NCBI GenBank assembly: GCA_016705545.1 | Contig: JADIYA010000001.1 | Span: 868,001 to 932,000, forward strand | Origin: Flavobacteriales bacterium | GTDB taxonomy: Bacteria > Bacteroidota > Bacteroidia > Flavobacteriales_F > PHOS-HE28 | Direction of reading: 5' to 3' | DNA: 64,000 nucleotides | Shown here: positions 54,785-63,491 of the stretch, piece after piece | Layout of the letters: every line of letters begins with the position of its first letter | Position numbering within the stretch: the stretch's first letter is position 1 | Notes under the pieces: generated by a model | Databases searched by the model: none | What the model was told of the DNA's origin: nothing | What the model saw: only the letters and a program-made list of their open reading frames with translations | Program-made: the position numbers and the translations under genes

Positions 54785-55042
54785 TGCGCTTCGCGCCTTT
54801 TCTAACACGGAAGGCACCGATCCTTACGGATGAATGCCTTCAGCTGACGGGCCCCCTCCGTGTTCGTCCATGTGAATCCGTGGTTCTCACGCGTTATTCG
54901 GGCGCCGCCCGGTGCACCGCCCCTTTTGTTCAAAGCGCCTGAGCCCCCTCATCTGTTCGCATTCTCTGCGTCTCCGCGCCTCAGCGGCCCTTTTCATGAC
55001 GCAACTTCGCAGCCGATTCCGCCTGTAGCGGGACAAGAACGC
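54785..55042. repeat. structured intergenic repeat-like spacer
   Basis: This 258-bp gap contains nested inverted repeats: ACACGGA (54805-54811) with TCCGTGT (54857-54863), and AAGGCA (54811-54816) with TGCCTT (54835-54840). Sequences like GTGAATCCGTGGTTC and TCTGCGTCTCCGCGCCTC resemble dispersed intergenic repeats I recall from other environmental bacteria. It may be a mobile or ncRNA-type repeat, or the end region of the preceding gene. Confidence 0.4.
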
Positions 55043-56353
55043 ATGACCGACCAACTGACCAAGAGCCAGGAGCTCATTGCCCGTCGCAAGGCCGCGGTGC
55101 CGAACGGCGTGGGCATGTTCAACTACGCTACAGCTGCCAAGGCCTACGGCGCCATCATCATCGATGAGGACGGACGCGAACTCATCGACTTCGCTGGCGG
55201 CATCGGCGTGGTGAACGCGGGCCACTGCCCGCCGCCGGTGGTGAAAGCCATTCAGGAGCAGGCCGAGAAGTTCCTGCACGTGAGCTTCAACGTGGCCAGT
55301 TATGAGCCTTACGTTGCTCTGTGCGAGAAGCTGAACGCGCTGCTGCCGCATGGTGGTCCCACGAAGACGCTGCTTGTGAGCACCGGCGCTGAAGCGGTGG
55401 AGAACGCTATCAAGATAGCGCGGCAAGCAACGAAGCGCCAAGGCGTGCTCTGCTTCACCGATGCCTTCCATGGCCGTACGATGATGGCGATGACGCTCAC
55501 CAGCAAGGTGGGCTACAAGCCGGACTGCGGGCCCTTCGCACCGGAGGTCTACCGCACGCAATACCCCAACTACTTCCGCTACGGCGCAGGAAGGAGCGAA
55601 GCCGAATTCGCAAAAGCTGAATTGCACCGCTTGGAGGAACTCTCGCACAACCTCGTCGACCCGAAGCAGCTCGCCTGCGTGATCATCGAGCTGGTGCAGG
55701 GCGAAGGCGGCTTCAACGTGGCGCCGAAAGCCTACGTGGAGGGCCTGCGCAACTGGTGCGATCAGCACGGCATCCTCTTGATCTTCGACGAGATCCAAGC
55801 GGGCTTCGGCCGCACGGGCGCATGGAGCGCTTATTCGCACTTCGGCATCACGCCCGACCTGAGCACCTGGGCCAAGAGCCTGGGCAGCGGCATGCCCATC
55901 GCGGCGGTCATGGGCAAGGCAGCGATCATGGACAAGGCCGGCCCCAGCAGCATCGGCGGCACCTACATCGGCAACCCGGTGAGCTGCGCGGCGGCACTGG
56001 CCACGCTCAAGTACATGGAGGAGATCGATATCAACGCGAAGGGCAGGCATGTGGGGGGCGTGATCCGCAAGCGCTTCGAGCAGATGAAGGCGAAGCATGC
56101 GTGCATCGGCGATGTGCGCGGCCTCGGCGCCATGATGGCCATGGAATTCGTGAAGAACGGCGACCCGCTTCAGCCGGATGCCGACACGTGCACCGCGCTC
56201 ATGAACGCCTGCGCCAAGCGCGACCTGGTTGTGATCTCCGCTGGAACCGACAAGAACATCATCCGCGTCCTTAGCCCGCTGGTGATCAGCGATGAGCTGT
56301 TGAACAAGGGGCTCGACATCATGGAGGAGGAACTCGAGAAGATCTGCGCATGA
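55043..56353 (+). CDS. gabT: 4-aminobutyrate (class III) aminotransferase
   Basis: The protein has 436 residues. LIDFAGGIGVVNAGH, LVSTGAEAVENAIKIAR and FDEIQAGFGRTGAWSAY are class III PLP motifs; LSTWAKSLGSGMPIAAVMG carries the PLP Lys. It likely transfers the amino group of GABA or a similar omega-amino acid to 2-oxoglutarate. I chose the ATG at 55043 since family homology begins shortly after. Its stop overlaps the nitrilase start by 4 nt, so the two are coupled. Confidence 0.9.
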   Translation: MTDQLTKSQELIARRKAAVPNGVGMFNYATAAKAYGAIIIDEDGRELIDFAGGIGVVNAGHCPPPVVKAIQEQAEKFLHVSFNVASYEPYVALCEKLNALLPHGGPTKTLLVSTGAEAVENAIKIARQATKRQGVLCFTDAFHGRTMMAMTLTSKVGYKPDCGPFAPEVYRTQYPNYFRYGAGRSEAEFAKAELHRLEELSHNLVDPKQLACVIIELVQGEGGFNVAPKAYVEGLRNWCDQHGILLIFDEIQAGFGRTGAWSAYSHFGITPDLSTWAKSLGSGMPIAAVMGKAAIMDKAGPSSIGGTYIGNPVSCAAALATLKYMEEIDINAKGRHVGGVIRKRFEQMKAKHACIGDVRGLGAMMAMEFVKNGDPLQPDADTCTALMNACAKRDLVVISAGTDKNIIRVLSPLVISDELLNKGLDIMEEELEKICA

Positions 56354-57318
56354 AACCCTTCTCCATCGCCGGCATCCAGATGCGCGTGGGCTCTGCCCAC
56401 AGCAACGTGGAGGCCATGAAGACCAAGCTCGATCTGCTCATGGCCATCTATCCGTGGGTGGACATGGTGCTGTTCAGCGAGCTGTGCGCCTATGGCCCGC
56501 ACATCATTCATGCGCAGCCCGTGCCCGGCGAGTTCGAGCAGGAGATGTGCGCCATGGCCGCCAAACACGGCATCTGGCTCCTGCCGGGAAGCATCTTCGA
56601 GCGCACGAAGAACGCAGCAGGGGAAACGGTCATCTACAATACCGCTAGCGTGATCGACCCCGAAGGCAGCGTGGTTGCACGCTACCGCAAGATGTTCCCA
56701 TTCTACCCGTACGAGGTGGGCGTCACCGGCGGCGATGAGTTCTGCGTGTTCGACATCCCCGAGGTGGGCCGCTTCGGCGTGAGCATCTGCTACGACATGT
56801 GGTTCCCAGAGACCACGCGCACCCTGGCCGTGATGGGCGCTGAGGTGATCCTGCACCCCACGCTCACCGGCACCATCGACCGCGAGATCGAGCTGAGCAT
56901 CGCGCGCTCCAGCGCAGCCATCAACCAATGCTACTTCTTCGACATCAATGGCCTTGATGCGGGCGGCAGCGGGCGCAGCATCGTTTGCGGGCCAGAGGGC
57001 CGCATCGTGTACCAGGCCGATGTGAACGAGGAGTTCATCCCGATTGAAATCAATCTGGAGAAGGTGCGGCGCAGTCGGGAACTGGGCGTTCTGCGCCTAG
57101 GCCAGCCGCTGAAGAGCTTCCGCGACCGCCCTGTGGAGTTCGGTATCTATGCGCCCGGCGTGAAGCACCCGCACCTGGAAGGCCTCGGGCCATTGATCAA
57201 GCCAACGCGCGTGCAAGAGCTCACAGAGCTCGAAGTGAAGGATGAGACGCGCGCGCACGAATTGCCGAAACACATCATCAGCACATACCGGCCACCGAGC
57301 GATCCAAGCGCCATTTGA
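56350..57318 (+). CDS. carbon-nitrogen hydrolase (nitrilase superfamily)
   Basis: The protein has 322 residues. The Glu-Lys-Cys triad is seen in LFSELCAYGP, ARYRKMFPFYPYE and ISICYDMWFPETTR. The superfamily hydrolyses nitriles, amides or carbamoyl groups. Coupling to the aminotransferase suggests an amine- or omega-amidase-type step, e.g. in pyrimidine or GABA breakdown, but that is inferred. Confidence 0.88.
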   Translation: MKPFSIAGIQMRVGSAHSNVEAMKTKLDLLMAIYPWVDMVLFSELCAYGPHIIHAQPVPGEFEQEMCAMAAKHGIWLLPGSIFERTKNAAGETVIYNTASVIDPEGSVVARYRKMFPFYPYEVGVTGGDEFCVFDIPEVGRFGVSICYDMWFPETTRTLAVMGAEVILHPTLTGTIDREIELSIARSSAAINQCYFFDINGLDAGGSGRSIVCGPEGRIVYQADVNEEFIPIEINLEKVRRSRELGVLRLGQPLKSFRDRPVEFGIYAPGVKHPHLEGLGPLIKPTRVQELTELEVKDETRAHELPKHIISTYRPPSDPSAI

Positions 57319-57378
57319 GCAACCCACGGGCTGCCACGCAATCCCCGATCTCGAACCAGCAATCCGCACCCTACTCCC

Positions 57379-57870
57379 ATGGGCAGCACTTCAGGCAGGC
57401 ACCACATCAAGCTCAAGGACTTCGTCAATTGGTTCGAGATACCCGTGTACGACATCCAGCGTGCTGCGCGGTTCTATGGCACCATCTACAGCATGGAGAT
57501 GGAGGTGGCGGCGAACGGCGAGTTCGCCATGGCGTACTTCCCTACCGACAAGGGGATCGGTGGAGCGCTCATCGCGGGCCCTGGGTGCTTGCCCAGCGAC
57601 ACAGGAACGCTCATCTACCTCAATGCCGGCAACGACATGGATGCCATCCTTGGTCGCATCGACCTGGCGGGCGGACGTGTGATCATGCCCAAGTCGCTCA
57701 TCAGCGAATCGGCAGGCTCCTTCGCGCTCTTCATCGATAGCGAGGGCAATCGCGTCGCGCTGCATGAGAAGCCCATTGAAGCCAGCCCGAAGCATCCGAC
57801 GGATCGAAAGCCTCCTGCGGTGAAAAAGGCGGCTAAGAAGACGGCGACCTCCAAGGCGAAGCGCCCTTAG
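57379..57870 (+). CDS. VOC (glyoxalase-like) family protein with basic tail
   Basis: The protein has 163 residues. WFEIPVYDIQRAARFY and RIDLAGGRVIMPKSL with ALFIDSEGNRVALHEK give the VOC beta-alpha-beta-beta-beta pattern. The end (KKAAKKTATSKAKR) is Lys/Ala-rich. The fold is common in metal-dependent isomerases and lyases; the substrate is unknown. It lies 60 nt after the nitrilase gene. Confidence 0.85.
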   Translation: MGSTSGRHHIKLKDFVNWFEIPVYDIQRAARFYGTIYSMEMEVAANGEFAMAYFPTDKGIGGALIAGPGCLPSDTGTLIYLNAGNDMDAILGRIDLAGGRVIMPKSLISESAGSFALFIDSEGNRVALHEKPIEASPKHPTDRKPPAVKKAAKKTATSKAKRP

Positions 57871-57950
57871 CGAGCACCTCTCAGATCAGGTCCCCATGAA
57901 AATGGAACGAGCGGATCGCTAGCTTGCATGGCACACGCCAGCACAGCCCG

Positions 57951-59228
57951 ATGACCGCCGCGCGAATCGTACTTCCGTTTGTTCTTGCTTGTGTTGCTAT
58001 TGCGCAGGGCAAGGCACAAACCGGCTGGTCCGTGCTGGACATCACCGCTTCCGGACGTTACGATGACGCCTACTTCATTAACGCCGATACCGGCTGGGCG
58101 GCTGGTGGCCCGAACGGGTGGATCCGCAAGACGGTGAATGGCGGGCAGAGCTGGACGCTCCAATTCACATCACCCCACTACCTGCGCAGCATCGAGTTCC
58201 TGAATGCCGACACGGGTTTCGCGGGCTCATTGAACGGAAGGCTATACCGCACCGCCGACGGTGGAAGCACCTGGGACAATATCGCGGGAAGCATGGCTCC
58301 GCCGCCGTTTGGGATCTGCGGACTCGCAGCCATCGGAGGCACAACGATACATGCTTGTGGCCTATGGGCCGCACCGGCCTATGTGTATTCATCGACCGAC
58401 GCCGGTGGCACATGGACGTACACGGACATGAGCGGATTGGCCACACGGCTGGTCGATATCCACTTCACGCATCCGGATACCGGATTCGCGACGGGCACGG
58501 CGGATCCCGCAGTCAACGGCGGCGTGATCCTGCGCACCACCGACGGCGGGGCCTCTTGGAGCGTGGTGCATCAAACCAACACGCTCACGGATATCGTCTG
58601 GAAGATTCAGCGCCTTACCGCAGAGCTCTGGTATGCCAGCATTTACAGTGAGCCCACCAACGACGACACCCGCATGCTGCGCAGCAATGATGCAGGCATC
58701 ACATGGGAGCAGGTGCTCGTTAGCGACGATTACACGTATGTGGAGGCGATCGGCTTCATTGATCCGCTGCGCGGATGGACCGGTGGGGATGATCGGCTAT
58801 GGGAGACCACCGATGGGGGAGAGACATGGACGGAGATTGCCCTTGGCGACAGCTACAACCGGTTCTTCAAGGTGAACGATAGCACAGCTTACCTCACGGG
58901 TCAGAAGGTGTACAAGTATCAGGGTGATCTCACAACGCAGGTACCGGCCGAGGCTGCAATTCCACCGCCGCACTCCTTGCGCGTTACGCCGAACCCTTCC
59001 GGCGGGCGGATCCAAGTGGAAGTCGTGCTCGACCGCAGCACCATCGCTGATCTGCGCATCGTGAATTCCGGCGGGAGCACGGTTCGGCAGCTGCTAAGGA
59101 GCAACGATGCGGCTCCGGGGCCGCACCGATTCATCGTGGACCTATCCTGGGAAGGAATCGGAACCTACCTGGTGGTGCTGAAGACCAACGAGGGCATGCG
59201 CTGGGAAAAGGCAGTGATAAGCCAGTAG
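57951..59228 (+). CDS. secreted YCF48-like beta-propeller with T9SS sorting domain
   Basis: The protein has 425 residues with signal peptide VLACVAIAQGKAQ. Several BNR/YCF48 repeats are seen (YFINADTGWAAGGPNGWI, TVNGGQSW, TTDGGASW, ETTDGGETW). A type-A sorting domain ends it (LRVTPNPSGGRIQVEVV ... GTYLVVLKTNEGMRWEKAV). The propeller is probably a binding platform. I chose the ATG at 57951 for the signal peptide. It is convergent with pyk (3-nt gap). Confidence 0.8.
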   Translation: MTAARIVLPFVLACVAIAQGKAQTGWSVLDITASGRYDDAYFINADTGWAAGGPNGWIRKTVNGGQSWTLQFTSPHYLRSIEFLNADTGFAGSLNGRLYRTADGGSTWDNIAGSMAPPPFGICGLAAIGGTTIHACGLWAAPAYVYSSTDAGGTWTYTDMSGLATRLVDIHFTHPDTGFATGTADPAVNGGVILRTTDGGASWSVVHQTNTLTDIVWKIQRLTAELWYASIYSEPTNDDTRMLRSNDAGITWEQVLVSDDYTYVEAIGFIDPLRGWTGGDDRLWETTDGGETWTEIALGDSYNRFFKVNDSTAYLTGQKVYKYQGDLTTQVPAEAAIPPPHSLRVTPNPSGGRIQVEVVLDRSTIADLRIVNSGGSTVRQLLRSNDAAPGPHRFIVDLSWEGIGTYLVVLKTNEGMRWEKAVISQ

Positions 59229-59231
59229 CCT

Positions 59232-60652
59232 TTAGGCCGCACTCAGTTTCAGCATGTTCGCCATGCCCTGCTCCGCGATGGGCATGCTTGCCACGTTCAC
59301 CACCAGATCGCCTTTCTGCACGAATCTCCCGCTGCGCAGGATGTGCTTGATGTCGGCGATGGTGTGATCGGTGCTCACGGTCTTGTCGTAGTACTGCGCG
59401 CGCACGCCCCACACCAAATTGAGCTGATTAAGGATCCGGCGGTTGCTGGTGAAGGCGTATACGTTGGCCTTGGGCCGCATGCTGCTGATCTTGTAGGCGG
59501 TGTAGCCGCTGTGGGTCATGGTCACGATGGCCTTGATGTCGATGGCGGCGGCCATGCGCACTGCAGCCATGCAGATGGTGTCGGTGACCATGCGGTCCTT
59601 CAGCTCCAGGTCCGGTTGCTCGACGTTGAACATGGCATCGCTGCTCTCCATCTCGAGCAGGATGCGGTTCATGGCGCGCACCACCTCTACGGGGTACTTG
59701 CCCACGCTGGTCTCAGCGCTGAGCATCACGGCATCTGCGTGGTCGAGCACAGCGTTGGCCACATCATTCACTTCGGCGCGCGTGGGCGTGAAGCTGGTGA
59801 TCATGCTCTCCATCATCTGCGTGGCCACGATCACCGGACGATGCTGGAGCAGGCAGCGCTTGATGATGTCCTTCTGCACCAGCGGCACCTTCTCCATCGG
59901 GATTTCCACGCCGAGGTCGCCGCGGGCCACCATGAGCGCATCGGCTTCACGGATGATCTCGTCGATCTCCTGAGGGCCTCGGGCTTCTCGATCTTGGCGA
60001 TCACGCGTGCATGCTTCTCGCGTTGCTGGATCACGCCCTTCAGCTCGATGATGTCGCGAGCGCTGCGCACAAAGCTCAAGCCCACCCAATCAACATCGTT
60101 CTCCGGCGCGAAGTCAAGGTCGGCGCGGTCCTTCGGTGTAAGGCAGGGCAAGCTCACGCGCGTGTTGGGCAGGTTGATGCCTTTGTTCGCGCTGAGCATC
60201 CCGCCGTGCAGCACCCGGGTACTCACCTCGGTGCGGCCATCCGTGCCCACCACCTCCAAGCGCAGCTTGCCATCGTCAAGCAGCACGAGCTCTCCGGGCT
60301 TCACGTCTTGCGGGAATTGCTTGTAGCTGGTGCTCACCAAGCCGGGCTTGCCCAGAAGTTCGTCGGTAGTGATGGTGAGCAGGTCCCCATCCTTCAGTTG
60401 AATAGGGCCGTTCTCCATGGCTCCTACGCGCAGTTTTGGGCCTTGCAGGTCGGCGAGGATGGCGGTGGTGCGGCCGAGCTCCGCGTTGAGCGAGCGGATG
60501 GTCGCGATCAACTCGGTGTAGAAGTCATAGCTGCCATGACTGAAGTTGAGCCGGCACACATCCATGCCGCTCAGCATCATGTCGCGCAGCACTTCGCGCG
60601 ACGCACTGGCTGGGCCAAGCGTGGCCACGATCTTGGTCTTTGGTTCGTTCAT
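59232..60652 (-). pseudogene. pyk: pyruvate kinase, one frameshift (likely sequence error)
   Basis: The reconstructed product has about 474 residues. The N-terminal half reads TKIVATLGPASASREVLRDM, ADLQGPKLRVG and ARVIAKIEKPEAL. The second frame continues with DALMVARGDLGVEIP, the pyruvate kinase signature, and ATQMMESMI. Between them one base is missing near 59971 (EKPEAL then QEIDEII needs a C). Pyruvate kinase makes pyruvate and ATP from PEP. Both halves are well conserved and the gene belongs to a cluster with many such indels, so an error is likely. Start ATG at 60652. Confidence 0.9.
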
Positions 60653-60683
60653 CGGTCTATTCCCGCAAGCATGCAGGGCGGGG

Positions 60684-61105
60684 TCAAAGCAACAACTTGT
60701 TGCCGTTGCGCAATTCGTTGATGTCGATAGGGTATGCAAGCAGCACGAATTCGGTGGATCGGGCCGCAGAATCAGGTCCGTTTCCCGCTCGGCGGTCTCT
60801 TGGTCGATGACGAGAGTAGTCGGCTTGCTTCTGGTCTGCGATGAGCCTTCTCTTGCCGCACAGGTTTGCATATCAGCGACCAACTGGTCATTCCTTCGCC
60901 ACCAGCCTGCTGGAACACGGGATAATGCAGGTCCTTGCCACCGGGCATGCTCCACGATGTCTGTCCGCCGGCGTTCGACCCTAGGCCCAAGGCCAGGTTA
61001 AGCGCCCAGCAAAGGCGATAGTCCGGCACGTGGCAGCTGATGCCGATGCACCGACACCTTTGGGACGGTATCCTCTTCCTCGTCAACCAGCTTGTGCTTG
61101 GCCAT
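60684..61105 (-). pseudogene. IPExxxVDY-family protein, at least four frameshifts
   Basis: The start is MAKHKLVDEEEDTVPK (frame from 61105). Later blocks CIGISCHVPDYRLCWALNLALGL, then HYPVFQQ and SWSLICK, then LIADQKQADY (matching IPExxxVDY), then TLVIDQETAERE, and finally FVLLAYPIDINELRNGNKLL before TGA at 60684 lie in five frame segments. The family has unknown function and sits between rnc and pyk in many Flavobacteriales. Reading it as one gene needs at least four indels. Confidence 0.72.
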
Positions 61106-61131
61106 GGCAAGGCCAAAGGTACCTGCACGCG

Positions 61132-61917
61132 TCAGGGCTGCTCACTGCGGCGCTCCCGGGGCCCTTCTCGTCGTGCGGGTGAATCGTCCGCATCGGGCTC
61201 TCGGGGCTTCGCGCGCCGTGACCGCATGCTGCGGAAGGCGCTCTGCGCGGCATCCTGCTCGGCGGTCTTCTTGCTGTTGCCCTTGCCGGTTCCCTTCAGT
61301 TCACCGCCGATGCGCACCTCTGCCAAATAATGCCGCCCTCGTCACCCGCCGCCCTCGCGAACGATGAACTCGTCTTTCCGGCGCTTCTGCCCCACTCCAG
61401 CAGGCGGCTCTTGCCGTCACGGTCTTCCTTCTCGATCTCGTTCAGGTCGAAATGCTGCGTGATGAGCCCACTACCACCTTGCGTGTCCGCTCGAATCCCT
61501 TATCGAGGAAGATTGCGCCGTCGAGGCTTCCAGCGCGTTGCCCGGCACGCTCGATTCGCGAGCGCGCGCAACCGTGGTCTCAATCACGCGTTCGATCCGA
61601 TCCGCTTGGCCAACGCGTTGAGCTGCGTGCGGCTAACGAGCTTGCTCCGCATGCGTGTCAGGAAGCCCTCACCCTGGTCGGGATACCGATTGAAGAGCAG
61701 ATTGCCGATGATGGCATCGAGTACGGCATCGCCGAGGAACTCGAGCCGTTCGTTGTCGGGCAGATCGGGCCGGTCGTCGGGCACAGCGCTCACATGGCGC
61801 AGAGCGGTGCGGTACAGCGCGAGGTCGCCGGGGGGTGATGCCCAAGGTCTGACGGCACCACACCCGCACCCGACGCTCTTCGGGGCTGCGTGCGCGGCTG
61901 AATAGGCGTGCGATCGC
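61132..61917 (-). pseudogene. rnc: ribonuclease III, about six frameshifts (likely sequence errors)
   Basis: Pieces in different frames join to RNase III: RLFSRARSPEE and LGITPGDLALYRTALRHVSA at the N-terminus, the signature NERLEFLGDAVLDAIIGNL, then SVPGNALEALDGAIFLDKGF, HFDLNEIEKEDRDGKSRLLE, and the double-strand RNA-binding end AEVRIGGELKGTGKGNSKKT. Breaks fall near 61830-61835 (six Gs where five are expected), 61598, 61525, 61468, 61391 and 61341. RNase III processes rRNA and is usually essential or important. The true start codon could not be found; 61917 is a limit. Confidence 0.85.
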
Positions 61918-61918
61918 G

Positions 61919-63170
61919 CTAGCTGTGCTTGCGGAAGATCACCGAGGTGTTGTGCCCTCCGAAACCGAAGGTGTTGCTCAAGGCGGCATTCACCGTTCGG
62001 CGCTGGGCCGTGTTGAAGGTGAAGTTCAGCGCCGGGTCGATCTCGGGATCGTCCGTGAAGTGGTTGATCGTGGGCGGCACGATGCCCGTGTGGATGGCCA
62101 TGATGGTGGCTACGCCCTCGATGGCTCCGGCGCCGCCGAGCAAGTGCCCGGTCATGCTCTTGGTGGCGCTGATGTTCAGCGTGTAGCTGTGCTCACCGAA
62201 GAGCCGTTGGATGGCTTTCACCTCTTGCGGGTCGCCGCTGGGCGTGCTGGTGCCGTGCGTATTCACATAGTCAATCTCCGATGGCTGCATGCCGGCGTCC
62301 TTCAATGCGGCTTTCATGCACAGCTCCGCGCCAAGGCCTTCGGGGTGAGGCGCGGTGATATGGTAGGCATCGCTGCTCATGCCGCCGCCCACCACCTCGC
62401 AGTAGATCCTGGCGCCGCGCGCAAGGGCGTGCTCAAGGTCCTCGAGCACGATGCCGGCCCCGCCTTCGCCGAGCACGAAGCCGTCGCGGTCCTTATCGTA
62501 TGGACGCGAAGCGGTGGCGGGGTCATCGTTCCGCGTGCTCATGGCATGCAGGGCATTGAAGCCGCCCACTCCCGCCTCATAGATCGCCGCTTCACTGCCG
62601 CCGGTGACGCAGGCCACGCAGGTGCCCAAGCGGATATAGTTGTAGGCGTCGATCATCGAGTTGTTGCTCGATGCGCAGGCGCTCACCGTCACGTAGCTCG
62701 GGCCGCGCAACGTATGGCGCATGCTGATCAGCCCTGCCGCGCTATCCGCGATCATCTTCGGGATGAAGAACGGATTGAAGCGCGGGGTGCCATCGCCACG
62801 GCCGAAGGCGATGCATTCGTCCTGGAAGGTCTTCAGGCCGCCGATGCCGCTGCCCCAGATCACGCCCACCCGGTCACGGTCAACCCCGCTCTCCAACACA
62901 CCACTATCCTTGAGGGCCTCATCGGAGCACACCAGCGCATACTGCGCGAAGGGGTCCATCTTCCGGGCTTCCTTGCGATCATGAAATCCTCCGGGTTGAA
63001 GCCCTTGACCTCTCGCAGGCGAAACGCGTCTTGAACTTGCTGGCGTCGAACTTGGTGATGGGCGCGGCTCCGCTGCGGCCGCTCACCAAGCCCTCCCAGT
63101 AGTCCTTGAGGTGTTCCCCGATGGGTGTGAGTGCGCCCAGCCCGGTGATGACCACACGTCTGAGCTGCAT
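61919..63170 (-). pseudogene. fabF: 3-oxoacyl-ACP synthase II (FabF), two frameshifts (likely sequence errors)
   Basis: The first part ([20 protein letters not shown], 63170 to about 63010) and the rest (MDPFAQYALVCSDEALKDSG onward, from 62959) join through FNPEDFMDRKEARK with indels near 63010 and 62980. The active-site Cys is in VSACASSNNSMID and the two His in NTHGTSTPSGDP and KSMTGHLLGGAG. It elongates fatty acids by condensing acyl-ACP with malonyl-ACP. It is downstream of acpP, with a 12-nt gap. Confidence 0.9.
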
Positions 63171-63182
63171 CCGCTATGCGGC

Positions 63183-63419
63183 TTACTTGGCGTTCTTCTC
63201 CACGTACTCCACGGCCTGACCCACGGTCTGGATCTTCTCGGCCTGGTCGTCGGGGATGGCGATGTTGAACTCCTTTTCGAACTCCATGATGAGCTCGACG
63301 GTATCGAGGCTGTCAGCACCCAGATCGTTCGTGAAGCTGGCTTCCAGAGTGACCTCGTTCTGATCGACCCCGAGCTTATCCACGATGATTGCGATTACCC
63401 TCGACTTGATATCCGACAT
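63183..63419 (-). CDS. acpP: acyl carrier protein
   Basis: The protein has 78 residues. [19 protein letters not shown] carries the Ser that takes phosphopantetheine. The rest is the expected acidic four-helix ACP. It starts the acpP-fabF-rnc-IPExxxVDY-pyk unit and is intact although its neighbours are broken. A promoter-like site lies at 63446-63474. Confidence 0.97.
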   Translation of the reverse strand: MSDIKSRVIAIIVDKLGVDQNEVTLEASFTNDLGADSLDTVELIMEFEKEFNIAIPDDQAEKIQTVGQAVEYVEKNAK

Positions 63420-63445
63420 GTCGGTGCGGTTTTTTTGTGAGGCCC

Positions 63446-63474
63446 CAAAGGAAAGACATTTTCAATACGGGCAA
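63446..63474 (-). promoter_or_regulatory. Bacteroidota-type promoter of acpP
   Basis: On the minus strand TTG (63474-63472) and TTCCTTTG (63453-63446) are 18 nt apart, near TTG-N19-TANNTTTG with one mismatch in the -7 box. The ATG is about 27 nt downstream, after a run of A. Confidence 0.5.
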
Positions 63475-63491
63475 CGTTGGCTCACCGGCAC

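Noticed and set aside
54887..56098. A 403-codon open frame opposite gabT
   Set aside because: It is a His/Leu-rich shadow; the plus strand has clear PLP aminotransferase motifs.
61925..63034. A 369-codon open frame opposite fabF
   Set aside because: It overlaps the conserved FabF product in antisense and shows no recognisable domain.
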